From: Locusta migratoria
Taxonomy: Eukaryota; Arthropoda; Insecta; Orthoptera; Acrididae
Assembly (NCBI GenBank): GCA_026315105.1
Contig: CM048744.1
Coordinates: forward strand, 929,255,503 to 929,319,502
DNA: 64,000 bases
Reading direction: 5' to 3'
The notes beneath the pieces are model-generated. The model did not search any database. It was not told the DNA's origin and worked only from the letters and a program-made list of their open reading frames with translations. This document shows, one piece after another, positions 10,257 through 22,604 of this stretch; position 1 is the stretch's first letter, and each line of letters starts with the position of its first letter. The position numbers were made by a program, and so were the translations under genes.

Positions 10257-10527
10257 ATAGATAAAGATGTGTTGCTTTTAAAATGATAGCTCGAGTTAAT
10301 AAGCTATCATCTAAGAAATAGTTTGTTGAAATCACGTGCTGCATTCAGAAGTTGGTAATTTTAAATTTAATTTTTCTATATTGTGATTTGTGAGCATTAA
10401 AATTTGTAGTTTTCAGAATACTAAAAATATTGTGGGTACATGAGAAGCGCCTAATTTTTCTGACAGAGATGCCTTCAGGATTGATGGGAAAATAACACTG
10501 AGATTTATTATTATTATTTCTAAGCTA

Positions 10528-10528
<1 letters not shown>

Positions 10529-10589
<61 letters not shown>
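10529..10589 (+). repeat. (GA)n microsatellite
   Basis: About 60 bases of GA dinucleotide with one AGA interruption near its start. Confidence 0.95.
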
Positions 10590-10592
<3 letters not shown>

Positions 10593-11035
10593 TTTTAAGT
10601 ATCTGCCAGAGCGTTCATTAAGAGATTTCCCAGTTGCCTCTGCTCGCCTTTAGAAACACGGGATTATTCATTTCCGACATTTCGCCATTGACCACCAGAA
10701 TCTTACTCACTTTTCAGCGGTTGTGTCCCCCTCCTAAGAAGGAGCTGCACGTCTCGCGCTACCTTTCATACAATTCCAGAATTACAATAATTTGTCACAT
10801 GGACTATGTATCCATTACGCCACAAACTGGAGTTTCCTAATCATCTTTGTGTTCGCTTTCGCTCATACCCGTGAGCCCGTAATGAAGCGTGCTGCTGTCC
10901 GTTGGGTCTTCTCTCTGTCTGCTATTAACACTGCGTGCAGAGAAGCAATAGTCAAGACTGACAGAACGAGTGTTTTGTAACCTACTTTCTTTGTTGATGG
11001 ACTACGCTTCCTAAGGATTCTTCCAATGAATTGCA
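10590..11035. other. No gene recognised
   Basis: Two overlapping 60-70-codon open frames on the plus strand lack any recognisable domain. The sequence is otherwise unassigned. Confidence 0.4.
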
Positions 11036-11039
11036 TTAA

Positions 11040-12290
11040 TTAGAATACCCTAATCGAACTTCAGATATTATCAATGAGGTCATTTATATTTATTGTAAAA
11101 AGTAACGGTCCCACAACACTCCCCTAAGGCACGCCTGAAGTTACTATAATATCGGCAGACCTCTCCATTGAGAATGACATGCTGCGTTCTGTTACCGGGT
11201 AACGCCCCAATCCAGTTACAAAATTGGTGTGATAATCCATATGCTCGCACTTTGTTCATCAGACAACGGCATCGAACGTCTTGCGTGTCAAGAAACACGG
11301 CATTTACCTGGTATCCTGTTTTTACTGCTGTCTGGACCTCGTGGATGAATATCGCGAGCTGGGTTTCACATGGTTGTGCTTTCCGAAATCTTGTTGATTC
11401 CTACAAAGGAAATTTATCGACTTCAGAAATATCATAATATTCGAACATTCGAACTGGGTTTCAAATGGTTGTGCTTTCCGAAACCTTGTTGATTCCTACA
11501 AAGGAAATTTATCGATGTGATGTCGCACAAGTCCAAAGTGCGCGCCGCCTACTTTCGCCGCGCGCCGCCATGCACGCACGGCGCGGCGTTCTTACGACGC
11601 CAGCCACGAGCGCCCTCTGTTACAACTCCGCTCGTGGCCACCACTGAACGACATCGTTCACTTGGGACTGAGATAGGAACCAGTAAAGACTTCGGAATCA
11701 GATAGGCACCAGTGAAGACTTGGCTATCGTACAGGCACTAGGCAGACCTCTAGCTCAACTATGTATCAGCATTCTGCAATACTGAGCTATGTAAAAGTTA
11801 AGTATTGTATAAATTCTGTGCAATATATATCTCGTTCTAATTTACTCTAGTGTTTCTAGTTTCTGGCTGTTCCCCTCCGTACCTGCACCAGCGTGCTATC
11901 TTTATTCCTGTGTCGGTCTCATTCCACTCGGCCACCGACACCTACGACGGAAACGAGACACAAAAGCGGCGACGAGGCTGGGACACAATAATCGACTCCA
12001 GAAATATCATAATACTTGAACATAAAACGTGTTCTAAACTTCTGCAACTCAGCGATGTCAGAGATATAGGCCTTTACTTTTACGCATCTGATCAACGACT
12101 TTTCTGGGTAACGGGTATGACCTGCCGTTTATTCTAATCATTAGGACCGCATTGCTCCTGTAAAGAGCGGTACACTGCTGCCTTCGCATACTCCGTGTAA
12201 AATTGAATTGGTATCCCTCAGGTCCAGCGGCCTTTCCTCTATTGAGGGAGTTCAACTGGTTTTTTTATCCCTCTAACATTTATTTCTCTT
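11040..12290 (-). pseudogene. CR1/Jockey-like LINE reverse transcriptase, split
   Basis: Minus strand. The N-terminal RT piece at about 12255-12060 reads RGKAAGPEGYQFNF, the usual K-xx-GPDG entry to RT. After an LTR-like insertion (11516-11990) it continues with ISES..., TAVKTGYQVNAVFLDTQ (degraded palm motif A, usually FLDFxKAFD), VRAYGLSHQFCNWIGALPGN, then GVP-stop-GSVVGPLLFT and NINDLID (motif B, with stop for Gln). The FADD block is not reached. A 94-bp stretch is tandemly duplicated inside (11357-11450 and from 11451). Motif style matches the LINE at 30.1-31.9 kb. Many stops; dead. Confidence 0.7.
11516..11990 (+). mobile_element. LTR-like insertion (475 bp)
   Basis: It interrupts the LINE and is flanked by ATCGA at 11511-11515 and 11991-11995, a 5-bp duplication typical of LTR elements. 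It begins TGTGATGTCGCACAAG, contains TATA-like AGTATTGTATAAATTC near 11800, and ends GAGGCTGGGACACAATA. Near the 3' end, GCGGCGACGAGGCTGGGACA resembles the start of a Gypsy internal region, so this may be an LTR plus a few internal bases rather than a clean solo LTR. The left part is very GC-rich (GCGCGCCGCC). Confidence 0.5.
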
Positions 12291-12427
12291 CCTCCAATTA
12301 CGTGACCCAGACTCTAACATGAGAGTCACGAAACTTCCAGAGATTTTCTGCAATTTGGCATCTGCAACGTTGCCAAGCATCGGTGTTATATAATCATACA
12401 AAGAAACGATCTCGTATTACGAGTATA

Positions 12428-13486
12428 TCTAATGTATAAAGCAGAGTGTCCGTATGTTTGTACGTGTTGCATACAAATCTACAGTTATGTTCCAATCTTT
12501 ATAAAATTTTGTACACGTAAGCTTCAATCCATGAGGACGGTGTAAGAATTACATACGATATATAGTTCACGAGATATGACGTCATAAACAATGAGATGCG
12601 CGAAAAACTTCTGCATTTTGCGACAATTTTGCTCATTTTCTCCTAAACCATTGGACCGATTTCAACCAAATTTGGTACACACATTTCATATCGTGAGGTA
12701 ACAATTGCTGCATGGTTAAGGAGCACATACGGCACATGGTTCAAAAGATATTACGTCATAACCAATAGAAATCGCAAAAAATATGACAAATAATGCGCGA
12801 GACTATTGAAATACACTGTATGAGAATGACAGTACTTAGCGACTTGCAACATACTTTAACCATATTTTCAAACCTTTATTAAACTTTTTCTCCCTGGCAA
12901 CCATAGTAAAATAATGAAAGGAAAAACGTTTCTCGGTTACTACTTTTCCGCTGTTTATGGAGTAAAACTACGGCTCTCGGTATGACGTTACAATTTATAA
13001 TTTCTACACTATAAATTGTAGCCACACGAAATTTTACAGACAGTATACACATATATAGGTGAATATACCTTCTAAATTGTATCACATTCCGACACGTAGT
13101 TCATGAGATAAGAGCACATAAACAGTAACGTTCCGCTGTTCATGGACTAAAACTACGGCATTCGGTTTGACGTTACAATTTATAATTTCTACACTACAAA
13201 TTGTAGCCGCAGGAAATTTTAGAGACATTATACACGCATATAGTTGAGTGTAACTTCTAAATTGTATCGCGATACGATACGTAGTTCACGAGATATGATA
13301 ATATAAACAGTAACGTTCATGGAAAATCGCCCCAGTACGGACCAAGTTTTAATCTATTACTTCTTTACTACTAATTGTATTCCCAAGAGATTTTACAGAC
13401 AAATAGCCCTTATACAAATGAATATATACCTGAAAATGGTAGGAATAAATAGATAAATACCTGGGCAACGCTGGGTTTTCAGCTAG
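12428..13486 (+). mobile_element. Non-autonomous Helitron
   Basis: The 5' end is TCTAATGTATAAAGCAGAG after an A at 12427. The 3' end is TTTTCAGCTAG at 13486 before a T, preceded by the GC-rich hairpin-forming CCTGGGCAACGCTGGG. This is the A|TC...CTAG|T arrangement of Helitrons. No protein is encoded, so it must have moved in trans. Its 3' half holds tandem repeats. A related 3' end lies at 29221-29248. Confidence 0.8.
12946..13318 (+). repeat. Two tandem ~186-bp units inside the Helitron
   Basis: Unit 1 is 12946-13130 and unit 2 is 13131-13318. Each starts TTCCGCTGTT and contains GACGTTACAATTTATAATTT and CTAAATTGTATC, with several substitutions between them. A third, more degraded unit follows up to about 13440. 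Confidence 0.8.
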
Positions 13487-13824
13487 TTTACAATATAGAA
13501 GCGCATTCAAAATGTGACTGTATTGCGGAGTTTATTGTGACGCTGTAAATTAATCCGGAAACCTTTCTTATTCGATTTGAAAAGAAAACAGAGAAGTAAG
13601 AGAATAATATTACGAATGAAAAGTGCCCATTCGCTGTAGTTAGTTTTATATTTCATTCGTTGGGGGGCATTTTCAGAACTTTGACTCGAGAAACTCGAAA
13701 GTTTAACCAGTACTTCATGATATTACTTCTGAATAATGTCTGACTGTTTTCGATTGAAGATAATCAACTTTTCCAGTAGAGCTTAGTTAGTTTTGTACTT
13801 CAATTTCCCAACACGTATAGTCCT

Positions 13825-14160
13825 ACTAGCTAAACCCGGTCACGCTTCGCTGTGGTTCACTCTCAATTAAATAGAAAAGGAAATACTGTAATTCATGTGA
13901 ACAACAGATCAGTTTACCGACTCTGGACCATGTGACGTACAATGCACCTTCGTAAAAAGCTATTATTTTCTACATTCTTTCCATCTATTTCCAATCCGCT
14001 ATGTCTCCTGCTTCTCCACTATCTACCTCTTCAGCCTCCCCCTATCTAATCTCCGGCCTCTGTTCATCATTATCTTTCCTTCTATCCATCTTCAATCTCC
14101 TCCTCAATCTAACTCTATGAATCTATCATCTTTCCTCGTCGTATCTATAAAAATGAAGAA
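13825..14160 (-). mobile_element. Helitron 3' terminus, opposite strand
   Basis: Read on the minus strand, the sequence CGTGACCGGGTTTAGCTAG ends at 13825 before T, a second Helitron-type terminus. The element would extend rightwards, but its other end was not found. The right limit given is only where the sequence stops looking coherent. Confidence 0.45.
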
Positions 14161-15836
14161 ATTAAAAATTAGGAGATTGCTTCAAATTATGTGTTATCTG
14201 CTGGAAACTATCACAAAATTATTGTTACATAAAGTTAAATGAAATAACGACGCATATAAACAACGTTCTGTTCAGAACTCGTTTCTATGGTGTTTTGATT
14301 TCCACTGCTAATATCAAGATCGATCTTACTGAAAATTAACCATTAAACATGAATGTATCTAAAATGCGTATCCACGAAAAGTTGTTACGTTAGTATCGCG
14401 TTTTTACCATAGCACCTGACCGGTACGCAAGGCAGAAGTTGGTACCACTTCCATTTTCGACGCTCACTTATTTATTTAGCTCACTTTATTTAGCAGCTGG
14501 AGAATTTAAAGCGTGATCAGAGCTATAGATATGAAAACATCTGCTTCCTTTTGCTTCTCTTAATGGCTACGTATACACATGTTTTTCGTGTTGTACGCAT
14601 CTATGGCAAAGCGCCTCTTGAATTGTGTAAGTTTCATTGGCCTGCTTGTATAATTATAATCGAAAATCGACACGTCATGTTGATGTATTTGTATAATGAT
14701 TTCGGTAAAATATCACTTGGCGGCAGCGGCTAATGTTGCCAAAATATATTGACTGCTCTTTGAAAGCTCAGTTACATACAATGAGGCTAATAATCTTCCG
14801 CGTTTACCATGAAATATTACATTAGCACCAAATGCCGCAGCTGCCGTAAGCTTCATTTCCAATTAATTCTACGATGGTAAACGTCCATTTTCTGTCGGCA
14901 GCGATTTAGAAGCGCACATTCGATATATATCGTTATATACTTCAATTGCAAACATATTAGAAAGCATCTGGGAACCCGATCGTTACTCGGGAATGTTGTT
15001 TTCCGTAACGCAGTGGTAATTCGAAGGAGATTCTTATCGGATTGAATATTTTGAATGAATAGTTTTTTGACCATACTTACTTTACTTTATCGTGTCCGGA
15101 CTATTTAAGGGGTATCGGCCCAGTACCGTGCTACGTCTATTCCATTAGTATTCGCGAGCCACAAATCTTCGAGGCTACATCTGTGTGGACATTTCCGGTA
15201 TTGGAAGGATTGGCCGTCTACTAGTAGAAGTTACCAGGGGACACCGCCGATAGTATTTGCTAACTGCTCTGTCGTTAATACATTCTTGTACGGACCACTG
15301 TCAGTAAATCAAATATCCTTGTACACTGAACATTTCGTTGCCAACATTACTACTCTACGCTGCTGACACCGTAACTGAAACTAATCTGAGCAACCAATAA
15401 CAGAGACTGAGGGGAACATTCTTTTGCGCTTACAATTTAACAGATAATTAAGTCTGTGCTTGCTCTCTGGTTGACAGGCTGTCCTGAGAGAAATTAATTA
15501 TCCTCATGAAGCTACGCCGTCGCCTTGGGTAAATTTTAATCATTACCTCAAAGCTGTAAAGGCAACTAAATTATATCTGTTAGTCCATATCCCTGACGTT
15601 TGTGTCATCCAGTATCAGCAGTGAATCTTTTCGCGATGAGGGGGGACTGTTATTTGGCACTCAGGGAATCGATATGTTCATCGTCCGTCAATTCGTCGAG
15701 CGGCAGGGTCGTCCTCTGAGTCGTCTTGGTAAGCGACTCCGCTCCGCTCCGTTTGGTAATACTCAGTATATAACAGGGGACGCTGCACAGACCACCTACG
15801 AGGAGATCACAACAGCTTGCAACGCGTAATATCTGT
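14161..15836. other. No gene recognised
   Basis: Mixed AT-rich sequence with no convincing frame. A 75-codon open frame at 15602-15829 has no recognisable domain and runs straight into the repeat at 15837, so it may belong to that element. Confidence 0.4.
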
Positions 15837-16250
15837 AAATAAAAGGCAATGTTCCAACTGACGGACTGACTGATTGAATAAATGACTCGTCATCGCTCAG
15901 CCAAAACCACTGATGATAAAAACTTGAAATTTGCAGAGGATGTTCATCTTACACTGTTGGCGTCCTTTAAGAAGCGATTTTTCGATATTCTGTCCCTAAG
16001 GGGGTGAAATAGGGGATGAAAAGTTAAAAAAAAATACGCTATTATCCAGTCAATTTTGATGCTAGACCTACATAAATTGGTATATGGATTCTTGGTTAGA
16101 ATTAAAAGAAGGCGTCTTTCAGCTTTTTCTGAAAATCGGCCATTAAGGGGTTGAAAAGATTTTTGAAAATTTCTGCTATTTAGCCAGTTTTGAAGCCTTA
16201 ACAACAAAAGTTGGTATTTGGAGTCTTAGTTACAATTACAAAAGTACGTG
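15837..16250. repeat. Helitron-like repeat with ~137-bp tandem units
   Basis: It starts near AAAGGCAATGTTCCAACTGA with a degraded (TGAC)n run and TCATCATCGCTCAGCC. Two tandem units follow, 15971-16107 and 16108-16244, each with TATT(T)AGCCAGTTTTGA-like and ATTCTTGGTTA/AGTCTTAGTTA segments. I associate this layout with non-autonomous Helitron families in arthropods, but only from memory. It may be the far end of the element whose terminus is at 13825. Confidence 0.5.
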
Positions 16251-17305
16251 TATATCTCCCCTCCCCCTCTTCGTCATTGCCTACTCTTCCTGTATCTCGT
16301 CTTAGAAATCTAACTTGGAACCACGTTTAGTCTTATGTTCAAAATCGAATATCTCCGAAAGTTCTGAAACGAATGATTTTGAAATATTGATACAACGTAC
16401 GACTGGATTACGCATATGTTTTTACGTAGCTATCTTTTAAATATACATCTTATACGAATTTATATCAATTTTACAATGTGAAAAAATTGTTGCCAAAAAT
16501 CGCAGTGTCATATATATAGGTTATGTGTAGGTATCTAAAAACTTTCCTGTGTTACATTGCAACGTTGTGACAAATTTGGAGATCAATTGGTGAAGAACGT
16601 ATTGAGATTTTCGAACACACACAATCCAACACAACATTTTTATGTATAGAGATATCGTGACATATTTTGCTGGTTACCTGTTAGTTTGAGTAATTAAACT
16701 TGTAATTGCAAATAATTAGTATGGTCGTGTACAAACTTCAAGAAACTGTTAATATTAGCAGTGCAAATTCTTGGAGATGTACATTTTGATTCCGGGTAAG
16801 TAGGCAAGGAGAAAACATCGTAGGTACACTCTAGGCGTAGGAGCAAGGACAAGGTTAAAAGGGCGTTTATAAGTATATGTACCATATCGTCTCCCTGAAT
16901 GTAAGACACGTATTTAGTTTTAAATGTATTAAAATGTCCAAAATCCAGCAAAAAAACTAATAAAAAAATCGTGGAACGTGAAAGCAGCACTGGTCAAACA
17001 AGCGGTTATAATCATATCCTTTCCGTCTTAATTTTAACACATCAGGTTAAAATTCATTTCTGGTCTCCAAATGTTTTCGGACGACACGATTATGACATGT
17101 GTTTCTCACAGCAGTGACATTTTATTTTTATAGACTGACTTTAACAGGGGACGGGTTATTAGTGTAACTACTATTTCTTCTGGTCGTAATTCGACCACTG
17201 GTGTTTACAAAGTAACGAAATTCATATTTTTAGATGTAATTGTCAATTATTGTTATGCAGATTGTTAGTTCCTACTTGAACCCTGTATTTCTACATAATA
17301 AGGGA
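16251..17305. other. No gene recognised
   Basis: AT-rich, with no repeat or coding feature that I can name. Confidence 0.4.
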
Positions 17306-18770
17306 AATAGGAAGTCTCTCAATAAATCCCAGGCAATTTTCATAGGTTGTACCACCCCTCCTTCCGCCTCCATGATTTTTTCCTTACCCTCCACAATCTT
17401 TCAATCTGTCACATCCCCGATTGATCCCTCTCCTGAATTCCCCACCTCTACACCGTCCGACAGAAAGCCATGTCCTGCCTCAACCTGCTTAAACTCCTCT
17501 CCGACCGGACGTGGGGCCTCAACCCCTCCACCATCCTCTACACCTACAGATCCATCATGCATCCCGTTCTTTGCAACTTCCATCCAGCCTGAGTTTCCTC
17601 TCCCCCTACCTACTACAAAATCCTTCAAATCCTTGATCGCCACGCCCTCCGCCTTGGCCACTGAATCCTCCTCCCTTCCCCCACGTGGTTTCTCCAACAC
17701 ATCCGGCTCCTCTACATCTCCCACAAAATGGAATCCCGCAAACCAATGGTATACCCCATCCTCACCAATTTCGGCCCTCTGACAAGCCATCACTATTGCA
17801 TTACTCCCTCCCTCCACCTGTACATTCTCCACATCTTATGCCAGGTTAACTTCCGCCACCTCCCCCTCCCGAATGACACCCTCTGTCCCAACATCTACCC
17901 CTCCTACCAACCCTAACCCTTTCCCCAGGGATGCAATGGCCTTTCTCCCCCTTCCCTCTTCTTCCCTTCCACCGCTTGGCTATTCCACTCCCACCCCACC
18001 CCTGGATTCCTTACGTTCCTTCTCCACCCCTCTCCTACCCCATTCCTCCCCCTCCTCCCACGCTTCCTATCGTTCCACCCTCCCTCCCCCTGCAGGGTCC
18101 TCTCAACATTTTTTTCCTTATTGATTATTAAAGCCACCTTTGATGGTAGGCTGGTAACAGCTGCAGTGCTGCTCTTCATCTGATCGATTTTACATAACTT
18201 GCCAATTAGGTATAACACATTGAATTTTGTTAAAATTGCAAAATTAAACAATTTTACAGGAGATTTAAAATAGAGACTGTCACATATAACAAACAAATTT
18301 AAAATACATATTCAAAATTAAATCAGCCACGATGGTTAAACTCACACATAAGTAGAAGTTTAAAATCCAGGGCGGTTAAAATCACATTGATGGAGTACTC
18401 CTCACAACAGCTCCATCGACTTTTTAATTTCGTGCCTCGTTCAGTGTCAAAGTGTCTCCTAGTGCATCAGTGTATTTTATCAGTGCGTCCACCGGTCACA
18501 AACAAACAAGTGTCACATATGTCTTTTTAACCAGTGTCTCCGAGTGGTTTTCGTCAAGTGCCCTGGTTTCTTAATGTGATTTTAACGCCACCGTGGCACA
18601 AGATTTTTTTAACTTGCTACATGTTTTATTATCTGTCTTGTTCTGTGTTCGCCAACAACCTCTAATTGTTAAGGATTTTAATACTACTCCATATTTTAAG
18701 TCCAATGTTTTATACTCACCATGTTCATTGTTTTAATTTTCTCGCGGCTGAAGAGCGGCGTATCATGCTG
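17306..18770 (+). pseudogene. Jockey-type LINE, 3' portion, degraded
   Basis: It begins within the RT C-terminal region with a degraded copy of KTQAIIIGRTTP (about 17330). It then follows the same order of pyrimidine-rich sequence as the better copy at 36.4-38.3 kb: a WGLNP-like stretch near 17510, conserved stem GCCCTCCGCCT at 17647, and CCCTCCCGAATGACACC near 17866 just before the ORF end. A non-coding tail follows, with GGCTGAAGAGCG near 18747, as at 38271. About 290 bases (18125-18420) do not match that copy and may be a further insertion. Multiple frameshifts. The open frames on the opposite strand are shadows of the C-rich bias. Confidence 0.65.
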
Positions 18771-18929
18771 TTGACGGTATGTAGTTAGCCAATAATGTTC
18801 ATTCTATAGGCGGGTGGCTGGTCGCGAGTTACGCAATGTTTCTACAGCAGGTAAAACTGTTGGCGCTCGGCCGTAGCTCATCCCTTCTACGATTCCCCTA
18901 TCGCTCTGCCTCTTTGCGCGGAAGCGCCT

Positions 18930-19400
18930 TCATATGACGCCAGGCATAACACAGTGTAACATACACGGTCGTGACAATCGCTGGTGTGGAAGTTGTTACC
19001 AACTGACAGTTGTAACGACACTAGCGCACCTGGCAGTGGACAAGGTGTCATAAGAGTCGTATTCGTTTATAATTATTTTCCTACGCAATTAACGAAATAT
19101 GTACTGTAATGTTTGGTTCAAATATCTTTAAGCTTAAAGGACTTAACTGCGGGGTTATCAGTCCCTAAACATTCAAACTACTTATGAACTACCTTATACT
19201 AAAGACGAGACAAATATCCATGCCCGAGGGGGGGATTAGAACCCCCAACCATAGCGACCGTGCAGACTGTGACTAGCGCGCTGCAGAGCGCTTGGCCACT
19301 GCAACCGGCTATAATGTTTGGATTTCAGGCATTGGCCAAATATCAAGAGACATAAATAATCGTGAAATACATGTAAAACAACTAAGAAAGACAAATGTGG
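18930..19400 (-). repeat. Repeat family R, copy 3, split by a SINE
   Basis: Reverse complement of the first half of 7690-8190. Bases 18930-19106 and 19322-19400 are continuous in that copy and are separated here by the SINE at 19117-19311. Confidence 0.6.
19117..19311 (-). mobile_element. tRNA-derived SINE (subfamily A)
   Basis: Flanked by TAATGTTTGG at 19107-19116 and 19312-19321. The tRNA-like head is more diverged than in other copies (GCTCTGCAGCGCGCTAGTCA), and the B box has lost a base (ATTAGAACCC), suggesting an older insertion. Confidence 0.88.
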
Positions 19401-19499
19401 AGTTAATGTGAAGTTAATATAAATTTTTTATGGTACCTATGTAAATTCTACTATAAAACGTATGTTTAAATTAATATAAACGAAACTTTTCAAAGTCAT

Positions 19500-22400
19500 C
19501 CGAGACCGCCGCTAAGATGGATCTGTCCCACTCCCCTCCCCAATCGTATCGTTGTGGATGGTCCCTCATCTATAACGATCACCTAACCCAAAATTGCCAC
19601 AATCCCCCCACCGGTCCCCACTGTAAGTCAGCACAATTCCTCAGTGCCCCAACCTCACCTCCTCCCAACTGAAACACCTGTGGCGGCCCCCAACGCACCT
19701 ACTCCTACAAATGTCGCCCTATTCCCGTGAACCCCAAGGTGACAGTCCCTGTCCGCCTCATAGATCCTCAAAGTCAATCTTTCCTAATGAGGAGGACGTC
19801 ATCCGCTTCGTTACCATGGTCCTCCAGAATATGCACCCCTTCCAGCGTCCCCATATCCTTCAATAGATAGCAGTCGGCATCCACTCTTGTGTTTCAGCTT
19901 CAAACAGTCGCCACCTTCTCCTGAAACCGTCCCCACTTCACCTTCTCCTAAAGCGTTACCCTCACATAAACCACAACCATAACCCTTTTCCCGTTGGCCC
20001 CTCCTTCTTCCCCACCCCCACTGTCCCCTATGGCAAGTTCTCATACACCTTTACCATAACATTCGCTCCCTTCCTGCGAACAAACCCCTCTTCATGTATA
20101 CCCTCTCCCATCACCGCATGGACACCTTTCTCCTCGATGAAACTTTTCTCCAGCCCTGCCATTCTGTCAGCAACACTCCTCACCCTCTCCACTGAACAGA
20201 TGTTCCCCCACACCTTGTTCTAGGTGGAGTGGCGATTATCCACCTCCGCTATCACCCTGTCCAATCAGACCCTCTCCTGAACAATCGTACCAAACATCTT
20301 ATCCTCAGCCTCTTTCTCCCCTCTCTCGCCGTCACCCTCGCCACCATGTATGTCCATGGCATTGACCCTCTTCTCTATGATTTCTTCTCCCACATTGATT
20401 CCTTCATGACCTACGTGGTTGCCTCCAACCTTAACCTTTCATCCCACCTCGTTGCTGAACTCTGGCAGTGGTGTTAGTTTGTCTCCTTGCTTAGGAGCGA
20501 CACCTTTACAGTTCCAAAACGTACACTCCCTGAGAGCAACACCACCCCCGATGACATCCTCACCTCTCCCAACCTTCTGGGCCACCTACAGGTGGGTGTC
20601 CTTGATCTCATTGAGAGTCATCATACCACCTTTCTCCTAACCACAGACTCCCACACATGCCCTAACCACGCTCCCCATCCCAAGCCCTCTCCCAACATTG
20701 TACATGATTACTCTCACTCTAACTGGGATGCCTACCGTCGTACCATATACACCTTGGTTGCCAGCCATCCCCTACATCTCCACACTGCCCCAATATTGAC
20801 GACGCCACATCCTTCCTGCACCAGACCATTGCTGATGCCGTCCAAGTCTATATTCCAAACAAAGCCATCCACCAACACCACTCCACCCATCCTCAACAGA
20901 CCTTGCTCCTCCTCTTCGAATGCCATCGACTATACCATTCCTTCTTGTGGACTGGTAACTGGGATACACTCCACCACCACCACGAATCCAAGGCCAGATA
21001 GAAACCGTTTGAACGCGAAATGACGCTGGGACTGCTGTCAGACATGCACCTGTCTTAATCCCTCACTCCCTGTGAATTCCTCCAAGTAATGGCGGCCTTC
21101 CACCGCCTTACTGGCAGTTAAGACATCCATCAGCGCCCTTGACATCGAATGTACACTTCAAAATACTGCCCCCCCCCAGTCACTACCACCTAATACACAG
21201 ACACCTTCGTGCCTGTCCCCCCCCCTCTTCCACACTGCCATTGTCTCCCTCTACACTCTCATTCTGTACACCGGCTTCTTCCCCAACCTGTGGAAGACTT
21301 TCCGAATGTCCATGTTCCCTAAACTTGGAAAACCACCCTCCAATCAGTCATCCTACCATCACCTCAGACTAACCTCAGTGTTCAGCGAGGTTTTGGAAAC
21401 TATCCTCTCTCGCTGTGTCCACCAACATCTCGGCTAAAACTATCTCCTTCCCCTCTCCCAATGTGGTTGCCGACCATCCTTCTCTGTCGATGACCAACTC
21501 CGCAGCCTCACACAGCTCCTATCCATCCAGATGAATTCCCTTCATGCCGCCATTTCTGTCTCTCTCGACAGAGAGAAGGCCTACAAATGAGTATGGCATT
21601 CCAGTCTCCTTTTCAAGATCCAAACCTACGCCCTTTAAGTTATTATGTCTGATTCTTTGTTTCCTTTCTCTCTTGCCGCCCATCCTATGTCACTGTCAAC
21701 AATTCCAACTCCTGTGTGCTTTACCCTCTGCTTGGGTGCTCCAGGGATCCATCCTCTCCCCTGTTCTCTACCTGATATACTCAGCAGACATGCCACAACC
21801 CTAGCCTCCTGTCCATCTTCTTCAGTATGCTGACGACACTGCCTGCGTAGACCTTGCCCCCGTCCTCGCTTGCTCCCAATACCTGCTCCAGTTTCACCTT
21901 TTCGAATTCTCCAACTTATATAATCAGTGGCTCCTTACTGTCAACCATACCAAATCCCAGGCAATCATCATAGGCCACACCACTCACTCCTTCCGCCACC
22001 AAGATCTCTACCTAACTCTCCATGACCATCCTATCCTGCAAACCAAAACCCTTAAGTACCTTGGCCTCAACCTTGACCACTCCCGTTCCTGGAAACCTCA
22101 CCTTCAAACTGCCCTCTCCTGCTTCAACCTGCTAAAGCTCCTCTCTGGCCTACATGGGACTCAACCCCTCCACCATCCTCTACACCTACTGATCGTTATG
22201 CTGGCTGCCATTTGGGCGCTGGCGGCCACAGCAGGCACCTCTTACGTCATCACGGCAGTCAACGTGTTTATACGTTCTGTCTTGTATAGTTCACACCACT
22301 TGAGTTTCCGCCCTTCGTCCCACTACCAGTCCCTCTAGCTTCTTGAGTGCCATGTCCTCCCTTTCACTTACCAATACATCTCCCATCCCCCAAGTGGATC

Positions 22401-22600
22401 CTATACGATCTCATTCCTTTCCTACAGCTACTCAAATTCCTGGAGCACATCCACAACCTCTACACCTTCTGAAAGATAGAGTCCCAACACCCTCTGGTTT
22501 CCCACTTCCTATTGAATACAGCCACGCTATTACCAAGTTATCCCTCCCTCTCTCCACCCCCACACTCTCCACATCCTCTCCGAGAGTATGTTCCATCAGC
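19500..22600 (+). pseudogene. Jockey-type LINE, gag-endonuclease-RT relic
   Basis: The longest copy of this family in the window, heavily decayed. From 5' to 3': CCHC-type zinc knuckles of ORF1 near 19540-19720 (YRCGWS...NDHLTQNC, then CGGPQRTYSYKCR), an endonuclease-like segment with GGVAIIHLRYHP near 20229, an LTSPNLLGHLQVGVLDLI block near 20550, remnants of RT motif A around 21545-21600 (VSLDRE-type), GAPGIHPLPCSLP as a frameshifted form of GVPQGSVLSPLLY near 21735, and YADDT near 21820. Then comes the C-terminal region also seen at 36.7-37.4 kb. Frameshifts occur about every 100-200 bases. About 75 bases near 22196-22270 do not match the family. The 3' part resumes at 23440. Confidence 0.7.
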
Positions 22601-22604
22601 TTGA

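Noticed and set aside
17401..17832. 143-codon minus-strand frame with a Gly/Glu/Val-rich product
   Set aside because: Antisense shadow of the C/T-rich Jockey RT relic on the plus strand.
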